Part shown: piece after piece, positions 26,801 to 35,453 of the stretch
Layout: each line of letters begins with the position of its first letter
How positions within the stretch are numbered: the first letter of the stretch is position 1
Assembly: GCA_025059875.1 (NCBI GenBank)
Contig: JANXCT010000004.1
Coordinates: forward strand, 62,001-126,000
DNA from: Candidatus Kapaibacterium sp.
GTDB lineage: Bacteria; Bacteroidota; Ignavibacteria; Kapaibacteriales; HRBIN21
Direction of reading: 5' to 3'
Length of the DNA stretch: 64,000 nucleotides
Made by a program: the position numbers and the translations under genes
The notes under the pieces: model-generated
Seen by the model: the letters and a program-made list of their open reading frames with translations, nothing else
The model's database searches: none
What the model was told of the DNA's origin: nothing

Positions 26801-27477
26801 TCAAAGTTGTTCCTCATCCTCTTCCCTCCCCGTCCCGTGTGCACGGTCACCAGCATCACCTAGCCCAGGCAAGGTAAAGCCCTGGGCATTAAGCCCATAG
26901 TCAATCGCTGCAGTCACGATCGGCACAGCGGGGTGATGCTGACGGAAACGCTGAATTCCTTCCGGAGCAGCAATGATGCATACGGCCGTCAACGACGTTG
27001 CTCCCTGATGCCGCAGGAACTCTACTGCTGCTTGCATACTCCCCCCTGTAGCCATCATGGGGTCCAGGACAAAGACCCGTGCTTCCGGCTGTAACGGCGG
27101 GAGATTAGCGTAGTAGAGCTCTGGCTCTAAGGTCTGCTCGTTGCAGCGTAGTCCAAGGTAGCCAATTCGAGCCTCGGGGAACAGTCGTAGGAAGGCCGGC
27201 AGCAGGAGCATCCCAGCGCGAAGAACTGGTACCAGTACGAGGGCTCCACCTGCCGATAGGCTACTGTCCGGCAGAGCGGGGTCTCTACCTCCACGGGCTC
27301 GAGTGTTAACCGTGTCGTCGCTGCAGCCGCTAAATAGAAACCCAACCGCTCGGCTGCAGCACGAAACTCTGCCCGGCTTGTAGCCGCAGAGCGCAAGATG
27401 GCTAATTCATGGCGAGCAGCCGGATGCTCCGCAACCCAGACCCCCGGCTGCCGCTCTACCACCAGGGTGGGAACCAT
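26801..27477 (-). pseudogene. upp: Uracil phosphoribosyltransferase, broken by a frameshift
   Basis: Two frames together make one UPRT, the salvage enzyme making UMP from uracil and PRPP. The first (from ATG 27477) holds the N-terminal half (EHPAARHELAILRSAATSR, EFRAAAERLGFYLAAAATTR, VEVETPL). The second continues from VLVPVLRAGMLLLPAF through the PRPP loop VLDPMMATGGSMQAAV to GFTLPGLGDAGDRAHGT. The frame changes at the GGG at 27241-27243 (CCC on the coding strand); one extra C would restore a protein of about 225 residues. No classical slippery heptamer is present. It is either a real mutation or an assembly error. The start overlaps the tatD-fusion gene by 22 bases. Confidence 0.85.
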
Positions 27478-28841
27478 ACTAGCCCTATCCGCGGCAATGA
27501 GAGGTAGAAGCCCACCTGAGCATCCCTCTGGTTCTCGCGGCTCAGGAAGACCCGTCGTTCCTCACGGCCCAGGGCAAAATCTAGACGCCACTCCATCCAG
27601 GGCATGAACATCCCCCAGGAGGTAGGCACGTTGAAGCGAAGCCCAATTCCGGCAACAACCGCTGCCTTATTCTCAGGCCGTTCATTGATTCGATTGAAGA
27701 GTGCTGCCCCTCCAAGTGTACCGTAGAAGTTCACCCGCCCATACGGGTTCGGAGTGGCGTGGATGCACAGCTCAAGAGCCTGGTAGATGTCTGGCCGGTC
27801 TTGTCCCCACGGCCGTTGGGGGCTCTTCAGTACCTTTGTGTTCCGGGAGTACACATAGGCTGCCTCCACACTGAGGTGGTCGAGAAACTCGTAGAAGAGG
27901 TGCAGTCCAAATGCCGGCAGTCCTTCGTAGGAGAAGGTCTGATCCTCTCCCGTCGGGAAACGGCGCAACTCGACAATAGTATTCGTCGCTGCGTGGAGTC
28001 CAATCCCGAAGGACTTGGAGTACAGATGCTTCCCTACCTCTTGCGCTAGTCCCGTAGTCACGAAGAGGCAGACGGAGACAGCGAGCTTGAAGAAAGCACG
28101 TGCCACCCGTGCAGTGGTTTCTGCTACTTGTTCGAATGTCCGCCCTGTTAGTTCGGCAATCTTCTCTACGACGTAACGCACAAACGCTGGTTCGTTCCGC
28201 TTGCCACGATGGGGATGGGGAGCCATGTAAGGGGCATCGGTCTCCACCATGAGGCGATCCTCGGGCACCCGTGCTATCAATGCTGCGACGGCACTCTTGC
28301 GGTAGGTGATGTTGCCCGTTACAGAGACATGGAAGCCCAGCCTCAAAGCGCGCTGCAGGTATGCTTCGTCACCGGAGAAGCAGTGCAATACCCCTTGCAG
28401 GCTGCCATCCTGTTCCTCTTCAAGTATCCGCAACACATCCGCATGCGCATCCCGGTTGTGGATGATGACCGGCAGGTTGCAGCGCTTAGCAATCCGGAGC
28501 TGCTCTCGGAAGAGCTCCTGCTGAACCGACGGCGGAGCCAGGTCATGGTAGTGGTAATCCAGCCCAATCTCTCCGATGGCAACGACCTTAGGCATGGTCG
28601 CTTCTTCTTCCACCGCGGCTAGGGCTGCAGCATCTGCCTGCAGTGTAGCATGAGGATGGATACCTACGGCCCGGTAGACCTCTGGAAACTGGTCCGCAAT
28701 GTGCCGCGCTTTGGGAAAGCCTTGAGGGGAAATCGCTGGCATGATAACAGCCTCTACCCCGGTATCGTGAGCACGCTGTAGAACGGCAGCGCGGTCATCG
28801 TCGAAGATTGGCAGGTCTATGTGGGCATGCGTATCGATCAT
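27456..28841 (-). CDS. TatD-family deoxyribonuclease fused in frame to an outer-membrane-type domain
   Basis: Residues 1-252 are a complete TatD metal-dependent hydrolase: IDTHAHIDLP, VVAIGEIGLDYHYHD, VIIHNRDAHADV, VLHCFSGDEA and VETDAPYMAP. It ends VAETTARVARAFFKL, where the family normally stops. Instead the frame continues into a signal-peptide-like segment (AVSVCLFVTTGLAQ, about 254-267). A beta-rich region of about 190 residues follows, ending in an aromatic stretch (IGLVWFPPWW), as in small outer-membrane proteins. An in-frame GTG at 28106 (V246) would give an independent exported protein. Either a tatD stop codon has been lost or a second gene starts inside this frame. It overlaps bcp by ATGA and is followed by the broken upp. 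Confidence 0.8.
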   Translation of the reverse strand: MIDTHAHIDLPIFDDDRAAVLQRAHDTGVEAVIMPAISPQGFPKARHIADQFPEVYRAVGIHPHATLQADAAALAAVEEEATMPKVVAIGEIGLDYHYHDLAPPSVQQELFREQLRIAKRCNLPVIIHNRDAHADVLRILEEEQDGSLQGVLHCFSGDEAYLQRALRLGFHVSVTGNITYRKSAVAALIARVPEDRLMVETDAPYMAPHPHRGKRNEPAFVRYVVEKIAELTGRTFEQVAETTARVARAFFKLAVSVCLFVTTGLAQEVGKHLYSKSFGIGLHAATNTIVELRRFPTGEDQTFSYEGLPAFGLHLFYEFLDHLSVEAAYVYSRNTKVLKSPQRPWGQDRPDIYQALELCIHATPNPYGRVNFYGTLGGAALFNRINERPENKAAVVAGIGLRFNVPTSWGMFMPWMEWRLDFALGREERRVFLSRENQRDAQVGFYLSLPRIGLVWFPPWW

Positions 28842-29317
28842 GCTCGAGAGTGCTGCTGGAGGGCTATAAGACGCTGGAGCACCTCTTCTGCATGCCCGTC
28901 TACGCGGACCTCGGGAAAGACCGCTCGAATGATGCCATCGGGATCGATGATGAAGGTTGTTCGAACAACCCCTGTTGATGGACGCCCATAGAGCTGGCGA
29001 ACACGCCAGACACCATACTGCTGTGCGATATGCCCCCCGGAATCACTGATGAGCACGAACGGTAGCTGGTAGTGCTCCTTGAAGCGCTGGTGCGAGCGAA
29101 CGCTATCGGGACTGATTCCCACAACCGTGGCTCCTCGCTGTGCGAGGGTTGCGTAGACGTCCCGGAACGCACACGCTTCACGTGTGCAGCCCGGCGTGTT
29201 GTCCTTTGGGTAGAAGTAGAGCACTACCCACTGCCCGCGCAGCGCTGAGAGGCGAAATGGGAGACCACGATCATCCAAGGCTTCAAAGTCCGGCGCCGGC
29301 ATTCCCGCGGACAGCAT
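28838..29317 (-). CDS. bcp: Thioredoxin-dependent peroxiredoxin, BCP/PrxQ type
   Basis: This 159-residue thiol peroxidase reduces hydrogen peroxide and organic peroxides using thioredoxin. The peroxidatic cysteine is in YFYPKDNTPGCTREACAFRD, and the second cysteine five residues later is the BCP-type resolving cysteine. TTFIIDPDGIIRAVF is the usual C-terminal strand. It starts 5 bases after dnaX and its stop overlaps tatD by ATGA, so all three are likely one transcript. Confidence 0.95.
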   Translation of the reverse strand: MLSAGMPAPDFEALDDRGLPFRLSALRGQWVVLYFYPKDNTPGCTREACAFRDVYATLAQRGATVVGISPDSVRSHQRFKEHYQLPFVLISDSGGHIAQQYGVWRVRQLYGRPSTGVVRTTFIIDPDGIIRAVFPEVRVDGHAEEVLQRLIALQQHSRA

Positions 29318-29322
29318 CCGAA

Positions 29323-30915
29323 TCAGCCCTTGCTGTTCGCCCCTGGCATCTTGGTAGAAGGAACGCGTCGGGCAGAGAGTAGCAACTGGAGGTGTTGCTC
29401 CACCTTAGCCAGAGTCTCCTCCTGTGGGTCGGAGATAGTGCCTGGAGTCATTGCGCTGTCATTCAAGCGGACCGAAACTGGCCTTCCCAGGAACTCTTTC
29501 AGCTCATCCCGGAGCTGCGGCAACTGCTGACGGACCAGCTCCTCGAGGAAGCTGTGCGAGGTCGTAAGAACGACTGTCTCTCCCTCTACCTGCACAGCAA
29601 GCTCCTTGGCTTGATATGCTGCTCGAATGGCGATGTTTGAGGTCTGCTCCAAGAACTTACGTACGCTCTGCTCCAATTCCTGTGGCCCAGCCCCTACGGA
29701 AGCCGAAGCTGGGACACTCGTGACAGTATAGGGCGGCCGGGCCTCCGCAGAGTTCAAAGCAGCAATCCCTTGGGATTGCGTAGCCAGTGTATTGAGCAGC
29801 CGCAGCAGTTCGCCGAACTCCACGGCGCTCTCCAGCAGCGCCATCTGCACCAATCCCACTTCCAGCCGGACTCTCGGCTGGCTGCTGTACCGCAATGCCT
29901 GCTGCGTAGTCTGGAGGATGGTCAGCCAATTGAGGAGGTCAGGCAGAGCGAGCCACTGTGCTTCTTCCTCGTACCGACGAGCAACCTCCGGTGGCACGTC
30001 CAGCAACCGAGCGGAACCTATAGCTCGAACGGTGACCAGATGGCGCAGATGCTCTAGGAGGGCTTCCGCAAACTCGTGAGCGTCGTAGCCACGACGGATG
30101 ACCTCGTGCACCAGCTCCAGAACGCCCTTAACATCATGCTGTTGGAGAGCTGCCGTAAGCCGGAAGAGAGTCTCCGTATCTACGATGCGCAGGAGTGAGG
30201 TGAGCTGTTCTAGTCGTACCTCCGTCCCACAGAACGCAATGGCCTGATCCAGGAGGGCCAAGGCATCCCGAAGAGAGCCCTCGGCCTTCCGGGCCAGCGC
30301 ATAGGCAGCGGCTGGCTCCAAGTAGATGGCCTCCTGCTGGGCAATGCTGCGAAGGTGTTCAGCGATGAGCTCCACGCTGAGCCGCCGGAAGTCGAAGCGT
30401 TGGCAGCGGCTGAGAACCGTTGGGGGAACCCGCTGGGGCTCCGTCGTTGCCAGCACGAAGACCAGATGGGGCGGTGGTTCTTCCAGGAGCTTCAGTAGGG
30501 CATTGAACGCCGACAGCGAGAGCATGTGGACTTCGTCGACGATGTAGATCTTGTACCGCCCCGCGGCTGGTGGGAACTTCGCGCTCTCCCGCAGTCGGCG
30601 TACATCCTCGACACTGTTGTTCGAGGCCCCATCAATCTCCAAGACGTCCAGAGACCGTCCCTGGAGGATCTCCTGACACGGAGGGCATTCATTGCAGGGC
30701 TCTCCATCTGGGCGCAGTTGCTGGCAGTTCAGCGCACGGGCGACGATGCGCGCTGTCGTAGTCTTACCAACCCCTCGAGGACCGCAGAAGAGGTAGGCGT
30801 GGTAGATCCTCCCCATGCGGATGGCGTTCCGCAGGGTCGTCGTCACGTGCTCTTGCCCGACCACTGTTGCAAACGTCAGCGGCCGCCACTTTCGCGCCAG
30901 GCCTACGAAGGACAT
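29323..30915 (-). CDS. dnaX: DNA polymerase III subunit gamma/tau
   Basis: This 530-residue AAA+ clamp-loader ATPase loads the sliding clamp. It has Walker A GPRGVGKTTTARIVARALNC and a zinc site beginning in ARALNCQ and continuing CNECPPCQE. It also has the DVLEIDGASNNSVEDVRRLR segment, Walker B VYIVDEVHMLS and sensor TTEPQRVPPTVLSRCQ. The C-terminal region beyond about 370 is divergent and shorter than E. coli tau. It heads a minus-strand run with bcp, tatD and upp. The divergent gap of 50 bases to the S8 protease is very short. Confidence 0.95.
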   Translation of the reverse strand: MSFVGLARKWRPLTFATVVGQEHVTTTLRNAIRMGRIYHAYLFCGPRGVGKTTTARIVARALNCQQLRPDGEPCNECPPCQEILQGRSLDVLEIDGASNNSVEDVRRLRESAKFPPAAGRYKIYIVDEVHMLSLSAFNALLKLLEEPPPHLVFVLATTEPQRVPPTVLSRCQRFDFRRLSVELIAEHLRSIAQQEAIYLEPAAAYALARKAEGSLRDALALLDQAIAFCGTEVRLEQLTSLLRIVDTETLFRLTAALQQHDVKGVLELVHEVIRRGYDAHEFAEALLEHLRHLVTVRAIGSARLLDVPPEVARRYEEEAQWLALPDLLNWLTILQTTQQALRYSSQPRVRLEVGLVQMALLESAVEFGELLRLLNTLATQSQGIAALNSAEARPPYTVTSVPASASVGAGPQELEQSVRKFLEQTSNIAIRAAYQAKELAVQVEGETVVLTTSHSFLEELVRQQLPQLRDELKEFLGRPVSVRLNDSAMTPGTISDPQEETLAKVEQHLQLLLSARRVPSTKMPGANSKG

Positions 30916-30935
30916 AGCTGCACTGCAGCGGCTTG

Positions 30936-30943
30936 TAATTTTG
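30936..30943 (+). promoter_or_regulatory. Bacteroidota-type -7 element (TAATTTTG) for the S8 protease
   Basis: TAATTTTG lies 22 bases before the protease ATG at 30966, inside the 50-base divergent gap with dnaX. No clear -33 TTG is seen. No ribosome-binding site of normal strength precedes the ATG. Confidence 0.45.
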
Positions 30944-30965
30944 CTGCACCGGGGGGTCTACACAA

Positions 30966-33863
30966 ATGCAAACTACGAAAACGCCTCCACCCTCAGGGTG
31001 GACATGTCGGATTGGCAAAGTGGCGATAGCCCTCGCCCTCATTGCCTTCGGCGGAGGCAGTCCTCTTACTGCTATTCCCCATCCTCACCAAGCAATGCTT
31101 CCACCAAACCCGTCAGTGGGGCGACTGGACCCAGTGCTGAGCGGAGTCGTACTCCTCCGGCTCCGTCCCGAACATGCTTCCCAGCGCTTGCAGACCCTAC
31201 CGCCCCTCCCTCTGCAGGTCCGACGAGCCCAGCCGCTACTCCGATGGGAGCAGAGCCTCCGAGCTGGATTTCAACGTCGGCAACTCAGTGCTGTGGAACG
31301 AACCACTGCTCTGCGGCTCGAAGAAGCCCTTCTACGCACCTTCGTTGTAGAGTACACCGACCCGTGGGAACCGGAATACGCTTGCAAACTCCTGCGCCAA
31401 TCCTGTCCCGCCGTTGAGCTCGCCGAGCCGTACGTCGTCAGCCTACCGTGCTTCACCCCGAATGATCCCCTGCTGCCGCGCCAGCAGCTCCTCTGGACCA
31501 TCAACGCCTTCAATGGCTGGGAGCTTGCCCAAGGGGACAGCACTGTCGTCATCGGGATCGTGGACACCGGCGTCCTCTACATGCACGAGGACCTTCTCAG
31601 CTCCCTCTGGTACAATCGCTCGGAGATTCCCGACAACGGCGTAGATGACGATGGCAACGGCTACGTTGACGATTACCTCGGCTACAACTTCGCTGCCGAA
31701 CGGGACGGTACTTCTCCGGGCGACCCGCGCAACCGAGGGGAGGGCCATGGGACGGGAGTTGCTGGGATCGCTGCGGCTACAGTCAACAACGCCAAAGGGA
31801 TCGCCGGCATCGCCTACCGCTGCCGCTTCTTCCCCATCAAAGCTGCCCCAGAGGGCGTCCCCGCCATCTACTACGGCTACCAGGGCATCCTCTACAGCGC
31901 CCTCATGGGCTTCGCTGTGGTCAACTGCAGCTGGGGAAGCCGGACGTACTCGTGCATTAACCGGTCAGTTGTGGAGTACGCTATTGCCCGCGGGACGCTG
32001 GTAGTGGCGTCGGCGGGGAACACCCCTGTGAGCACTACAGCGTGGTATCCGGCAGGCTACCCCGGAGTGGTGGGGGTGGGGAATACCTACCCAGATGACC
32101 GTCTGCAGCCACAGTCGGCCTACGGAATCGGAGCAACACTTCTGGCCCCTGGCGAAGGAGCCTGGACTACCTCCAATGACGGGGAGGACGACTATACTAC
32201 CTTCGGTGGAACCTCGGCTGCGGCTCCCATCGTTGCAGGAGCAGCAGCACTCTTACGCGCACTGCACCCACAGTTGGGTCCCCTGCAAGTACTGGCTCTT
32301 CTGCGCCGTACAGCAGACGACATCCGCGCTCTCAACCCTGACATTGCTGCAGCGCTTCCGGGGCGGCTCAACTTATGGGCAGCGCTCGCCACACCGCCGG
32401 CAGAAGCCCCAGGCCTAGTACTCCCCGAACTCCTCGTCCGCTCTGCCGAGGGTCGTCAACGACGCCGGTGGCAACTCGGCGACACCCTCTGGCTGTGGAT
32501 CCGAGCGCGGAACGTGCTAGGAAGCGCTACGAACGTCACCTGCACGCTCCGCCTCGGCTCTGACTCCAGCCCAGCGCTCCACCTCCTGGACACGCTATGC
32601 AAAGTAGCCGCGCTGCCGGCTGCTTCCTTCTGCGAACTCGGCCCCTTCCGTGCTGTTGCCACCACCGCCTCTGTGGACCCCGTACTCCTACGCTTGGAGC
32701 TCCGCGATAGCATTGGGGAGTATCGTGATGCCCTCTTCGTCACGCTCGTCCCAGTCCCCACTACAATCACCTTTGCCAACGGTACAGCAGAGTTCAGCAT
32801 TGCCGACGATGGAGCGCTCGGTTTCGCAGACTATCCCACCAACGCCCAGGGTAGCGGCTTCCGCTACCGGGAGTTCTGCTCCCTGCTCTACGGCGGAGGG
32901 CTGGTTGCTACCGACAGCCTCCAAGGTCGTGCCGTTAGCGCTGCACCTTCTGGCTTCACGCGCGACCGAGACTTCGCCGTCCTGAAACCCTTCGCCGAAC
33001 CCAACGAGGAGCTGAACCTCGTCAGTGATGCCAACGCTCCACTCGGAAGCCGGATTGGACTCCTCCTTCAGCAGCAATTCCTAGGCTTCGCTGCGGAGAG
33101 CTCCGGCGTTGCGCGCTTCTTGGTCACCGCCTGGAATACTTCCGGCATCCCGCTCCGCGATATCGCCATCGGATACGTGATGGACTGGGACCTGAGTCCT
33201 GCTGGCCGCAGCGACCGCGTCCGCTTCTTTCCTGAAGCAGAGGAGCCAACAGTTGAGCTGCCGCACGGAGCCGAGGTCATAGAGCATTCGGACTCACTCA
33301 TCGTCGGGGCATGCGCCATTGCGCTGATTCCCGAAGCAGAGGTGCAGTGTGCAGGCTTCAGCACTATCTTGCTCTACGATGGAGACGGGCTGACTACGGC
33401 GGAGAAGATCCGATTGCTCAACAGTGGCAGCAGCCTCCAGCACGACAGCACCGGCGATGTTGCGCTTGCCGTCGGAGTGCGCTTCCGTGGTGTCTGGGAA
33501 CCCAACCAGCGGCGGCAGTTCCTGTGCTGCTTCGGCGCTGCGGAAAGCTCTACCGCACTCGCCGAACTCTTCCGCGAGTGCGTCCGGTATGCTCGGATCC
33601 TGTCCTCTCCCGAGCCGATTCCACGGCCAACCCGCCTAACGATATCATACCACGACGGCTTCCTCATCGGCGAGCTCCCTGCCGGGGGAGTATGGACACT
33701 CGAGGTCTGGGACTTCCTGGGACACTGTCTCCAGCGAGAAATGCTCCCTCTGTCGGCCGGGCCAATACGTCTTCCACTGCCGCCAAGCGCTACCGGAGTC
33801 CTGCTGGTGCGGCTCAGCTCGGTCCACTCGTCGTGGCACCAAGTCATCGTGCGCCTTCCGTAG
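30966..33863 (+). CDS. Secreted subtilisin-like (S8) serine protease with a probable T9SS C-terminal domain
   Basis: This 965-residue exported protease has a signal peptide core VAIALALIAFGGGS. The catalytic Asp is in IGIVDTGVLYMHEDL (about 198), His in GHGTGVAGIAA (about 260) and Ser in FGGTSAAAPIVAGAAALL (about 413). An Asp-rich insert NGVDDDGNGYVDDYLGYNF is probably a calcium site. A large beta-rich region of about 500 residues follows. The last ~75 residues (WTLEVWDFLGHCLQ, GVLLVRLSS) resemble a type A T9SS sorting domain, somewhat degenerate. It shares its whole layout with the minus-strand protease ending at 38976, so the two look like diverged paralogues. Confidence 0.88.
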   Translation: MQTTKTPPPSGWTCRIGKVAIALALIAFGGGSPLTAIPHPHQAMLPPNPSVGRLDPVLSGVVLLRLRPEHASQRLQTLPPLPLQVRRAQPLLRWEQSLRAGFQRRQLSAVERTTALRLEEALLRTFVVEYTDPWEPEYACKLLRQSCPAVELAEPYVVSLPCFTPNDPLLPRQQLLWTINAFNGWELAQGDSTVVIGIVDTGVLYMHEDLLSSLWYNRSEIPDNGVDDDGNGYVDDYLGYNFAAERDGTSPGDPRNRGEGHGTGVAGIAAATVNNAKGIAGIAYRCRFFPIKAAPEGVPAIYYGYQGILYSALMGFAVVNCSWGSRTYSCINRSVVEYAIARGTLVVASAGNTPVSTTAWYPAGYPGVVGVGNTYPDDRLQPQSAYGIGATLLAPGEGAWTTSNDGEDDYTTFGGTSAAAPIVAGAAALLRALHPQLGPLQVLALLRRTADDIRALNPDIAAALPGRLNLWAALATPPAEAPGLVLPELLVRSAEGRQRRRWQLGDTLWLWIRARNVLGSATNVTCTLRLGSDSSPALHLLDTLCKVAALPAASFCELGPFRAVATTASVDPVLLRLELRDSIGEYRDALFVTLVPVPTTITFANGTAEFSIADDGALGFADYPTNAQGSGFRYREFCSLLYGGGLVATDSLQGRAVSAAPSGFTRDRDFAVLKPFAEPNEELNLVSDANAPLGSRIGLLLQQQFLGFAAESSGVARFLVTAWNTSGIPLRDIAIGYVMDWDLSPAGRSDRVRFFPEAEEPTVELPHGAEVIEHSDSLIVGACAIALIPEAEVQCAGFSTILLYDGDGLTTAEKIRLLNSGSSLQHDSTGDVALAVGVRFRGVWEPNQRRQFLCCFGAAESSTALAELFRECVRYARILSSPEPIPRPTRLTISYHDGFLIGELPAGGVWTLEVWDFLGHCLQREMLPLSAGPIRLPLPPSATGVLLVRLSSVHSSWHQVIVRLP

Positions 33864-33882
33864 AACAGCCGTAGGACTTGGG

Positions 33883-34662
33883 ATGTCGCTCGTAGAGGTC
33901 TTGCCTGCTGAAGGCTATCGTCGGCTCCGACTCAACCGCCCAGAGAAGCGGAACGCCCTCAGCCCGGAGCTCCTCCGAGAACTCAGTCTCCAACTCCATC
34001 AGGCGCAGGAAGACCCCAGCGTACGGGTGATCGTCATAGAAGGAGCTGGGCCAGCATTCTGTGCCGGAGCCGACCTGGCCTATTTGCACCAGTTGACCCA
34101 GTATACGCCGATGGAGAATCTTGCCGACTCGGAGCTCTTGATGCGGGTCCTCTGGCAGCTCTACACGTATCCCAAGCCCACGATTGCCAAAGTCCATGGT
34201 CCGGCCATCGCTGGTGGCTGCGGACTAGCGAGCGCCTGCGACATCATTGTGGCAGCACGCAACGGTGCTCGTTTTGGCTACTCCGAGGTCCGCTTAGGAT
34301 TCGTCCCGGCGCTCGTCGGTGTCCTCTTGGTCCACAAGATTGGCGAGCAGCGGTCCCGGCGCCTGCTACTAACGGCTGAGCTCATCTCTGCTGAGGAAGC
34401 CGAACGGCTGGGGCTTGTGAGCTACGTGGTGGAAGATGAGCAGTTGGACGCTTTCGTGGAGGAATTGGCTCAGCGGTTGGCTTCGTATAGCGCCGCATCA
34501 CTCCAGCTTACGAAGGCCATGCTGAGCGCTGTCCAGAGCATGCCGCCGGAGAGCGCCCTTCACTACGCCGCCGGGCTCAACGTCTTAGCCCGCACAACAC
34601 CGGAATTCCGTGCCGGCATCGAGAGCTTCCTCCAACAACGGGGATCGTCTCACAACGCCTGA
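33883..34662 (+). CDS. Enoyl-CoA hydratase/isomerase family protein
   Basis: This 259-residue crotonase-fold enzyme has RLNRPEKRNALSPELL, the oxyanion-hole segments GAGPAFCAGADLAYL (first) and KVHGPAIAGGCGLASACDI (second), and FGYSEVRLGFVPALVG. Glu in the GYSEVRLGF stretch fits one catalytic Glu of hydratases. The position normally carrying the other Glu is not Glu here (AIAGGCGLA), as in methylglutaconyl-CoA hydratase-like members. It is probably part of acyl-CoA or branched-chain amino-acid breakdown; the substrate is not decided. It starts 20 bases after the protease gene. Confidence 0.88.
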   Translation: MSLVEVLPAEGYRRLRLNRPEKRNALSPELLRELSLQLHQAQEDPSVRVIVIEGAGPAFCAGADLAYLHQLTQYTPMENLADSELLMRVLWQLYTYPKPTIAKVHGPAIAGGCGLASACDIIVAARNGARFGYSEVRLGFVPALVGVLLVHKIGEQRSRRLLLTAELISAEEAERLGLVSYVVEDEQLDAFVEELAQRLASYSAASLQLTKAMLSAVQSMPPESALHYAAGLNVLARTTPEFRAGIESFLQQRGSSHNA

Positions 34663-34669
34663 GCTGCCC

Positions 34670-35446
34670 ATGACATCGCCGGGCTGGTTACTTTTAGCCG
34701 GAGCCCTGAGCCTCACAGTCGCAGAGGCCCAAATCAAGGTGGTCACCCTCTTGCGCGGCACAGTTGTAGACCGCCAGACGGGGACTCCTGTGGGGACCGA
34801 ATTTGAGGTCCGTGACGCCAACGGTAAACTCGTCCAGCAGGGGCGCTCGGACTCGCGTCGCGGTACCTTCGAGCTGGTCCTCACCCCGGGACAGCGCTAC
34901 CTCATTTCCTTCCGGGGCTATAACGTGCTGCGGCAGACTGACACCGTTGACGTGCCACCCAGCGACCAGTATACGGAGCTTTCGCAGACCTTCCGTGTCC
35001 AGGTGCTACGGCCTGGGATGGAGCTACTCCGCATCCATGCCTTTGACCCCGGCAGCACTACCCTGCGGCCATCCGCGCATGCGGCGCTGAACGAGCTCAA
35101 GGAGCTCCTCAACCGCAACCGCTCTCTGCGGGTGAATGTGCACATCGCAATCCTGGATACGCGACTCATAGATGAACCAGCCCCACCCCAACGCCAGCGA
35201 TGGGAGAAGCGCCAAAGTAGAGCCACGGTCCCGCCCGCTCCTACCCCAACGCTCCTGGAGCGAGCCCAACGGCTCTTGGAAGCCCGAGCTGACGCCGTAC
35301 GCCGCTACCTAATGCCCAACGTCCGAGATGCTGAGGAGCGTATCCGAATCACGCCAGAGATTCCCCCACTACCAATCGTCCGTCCAATCCCAGAGGCTCC
35401 AACAGTGACCGTGTTCGTGGACCAAGTGCGCGACCTATTGGAGTGA
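34670..35446 (+). CDS. Exported OmpA-like protein with an N-terminal carboxypeptidase-regulatory-like domain
   Basis: This protein of about 258 residues starts at ATG 34670, giving signal MTSPGWLLLAGALSLTVAEA, then Q. Residues about 25-110 look like a CarboxypepD_reg/Ig-like domain (LRGTVVDRQTGTPVGTEFEV). Residues about 120-240 resemble an OmpA peptidoglycan-binding domain (FDPGSTTLRPSAHAALNELKE, LLEARADAVRRYLM), with a Pro-rich insertion in the middle. An outer-membrane or periplasmic anchor role is likely. Similarity in the OmpA part is moderate. Confidence 0.7.
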   Translation: MTSPGWLLLAGALSLTVAEAQIKVVTLLRGTVVDRQTGTPVGTEFEVRDANGKLVQQGRSDSRRGTFELVLTPGQRYLISFRGYNVLRQTDTVDVPPSDQYTELSQTFRVQVLRPGMELLRIHAFDPGSTTLRPSAHAALNELKELLNRNRSLRVNVHIAILDTRLIDEPAPPQRQRWEKRQSRATVPPAPTPTLLERAQRLLEARADAVRRYLMPNVRDAEERIRITPEIPPLPIVRPIPEAPTVTVFVDQVRDLLE

Positions 35447-35453
35447 CGCCTTG

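Noticed and set aside
27230-27250. Programmed -1 frameshift in upp
   Set aside because: No slippery heptamer or downstream stimulatory structure is evident, and UPRT is not known to be recoded.
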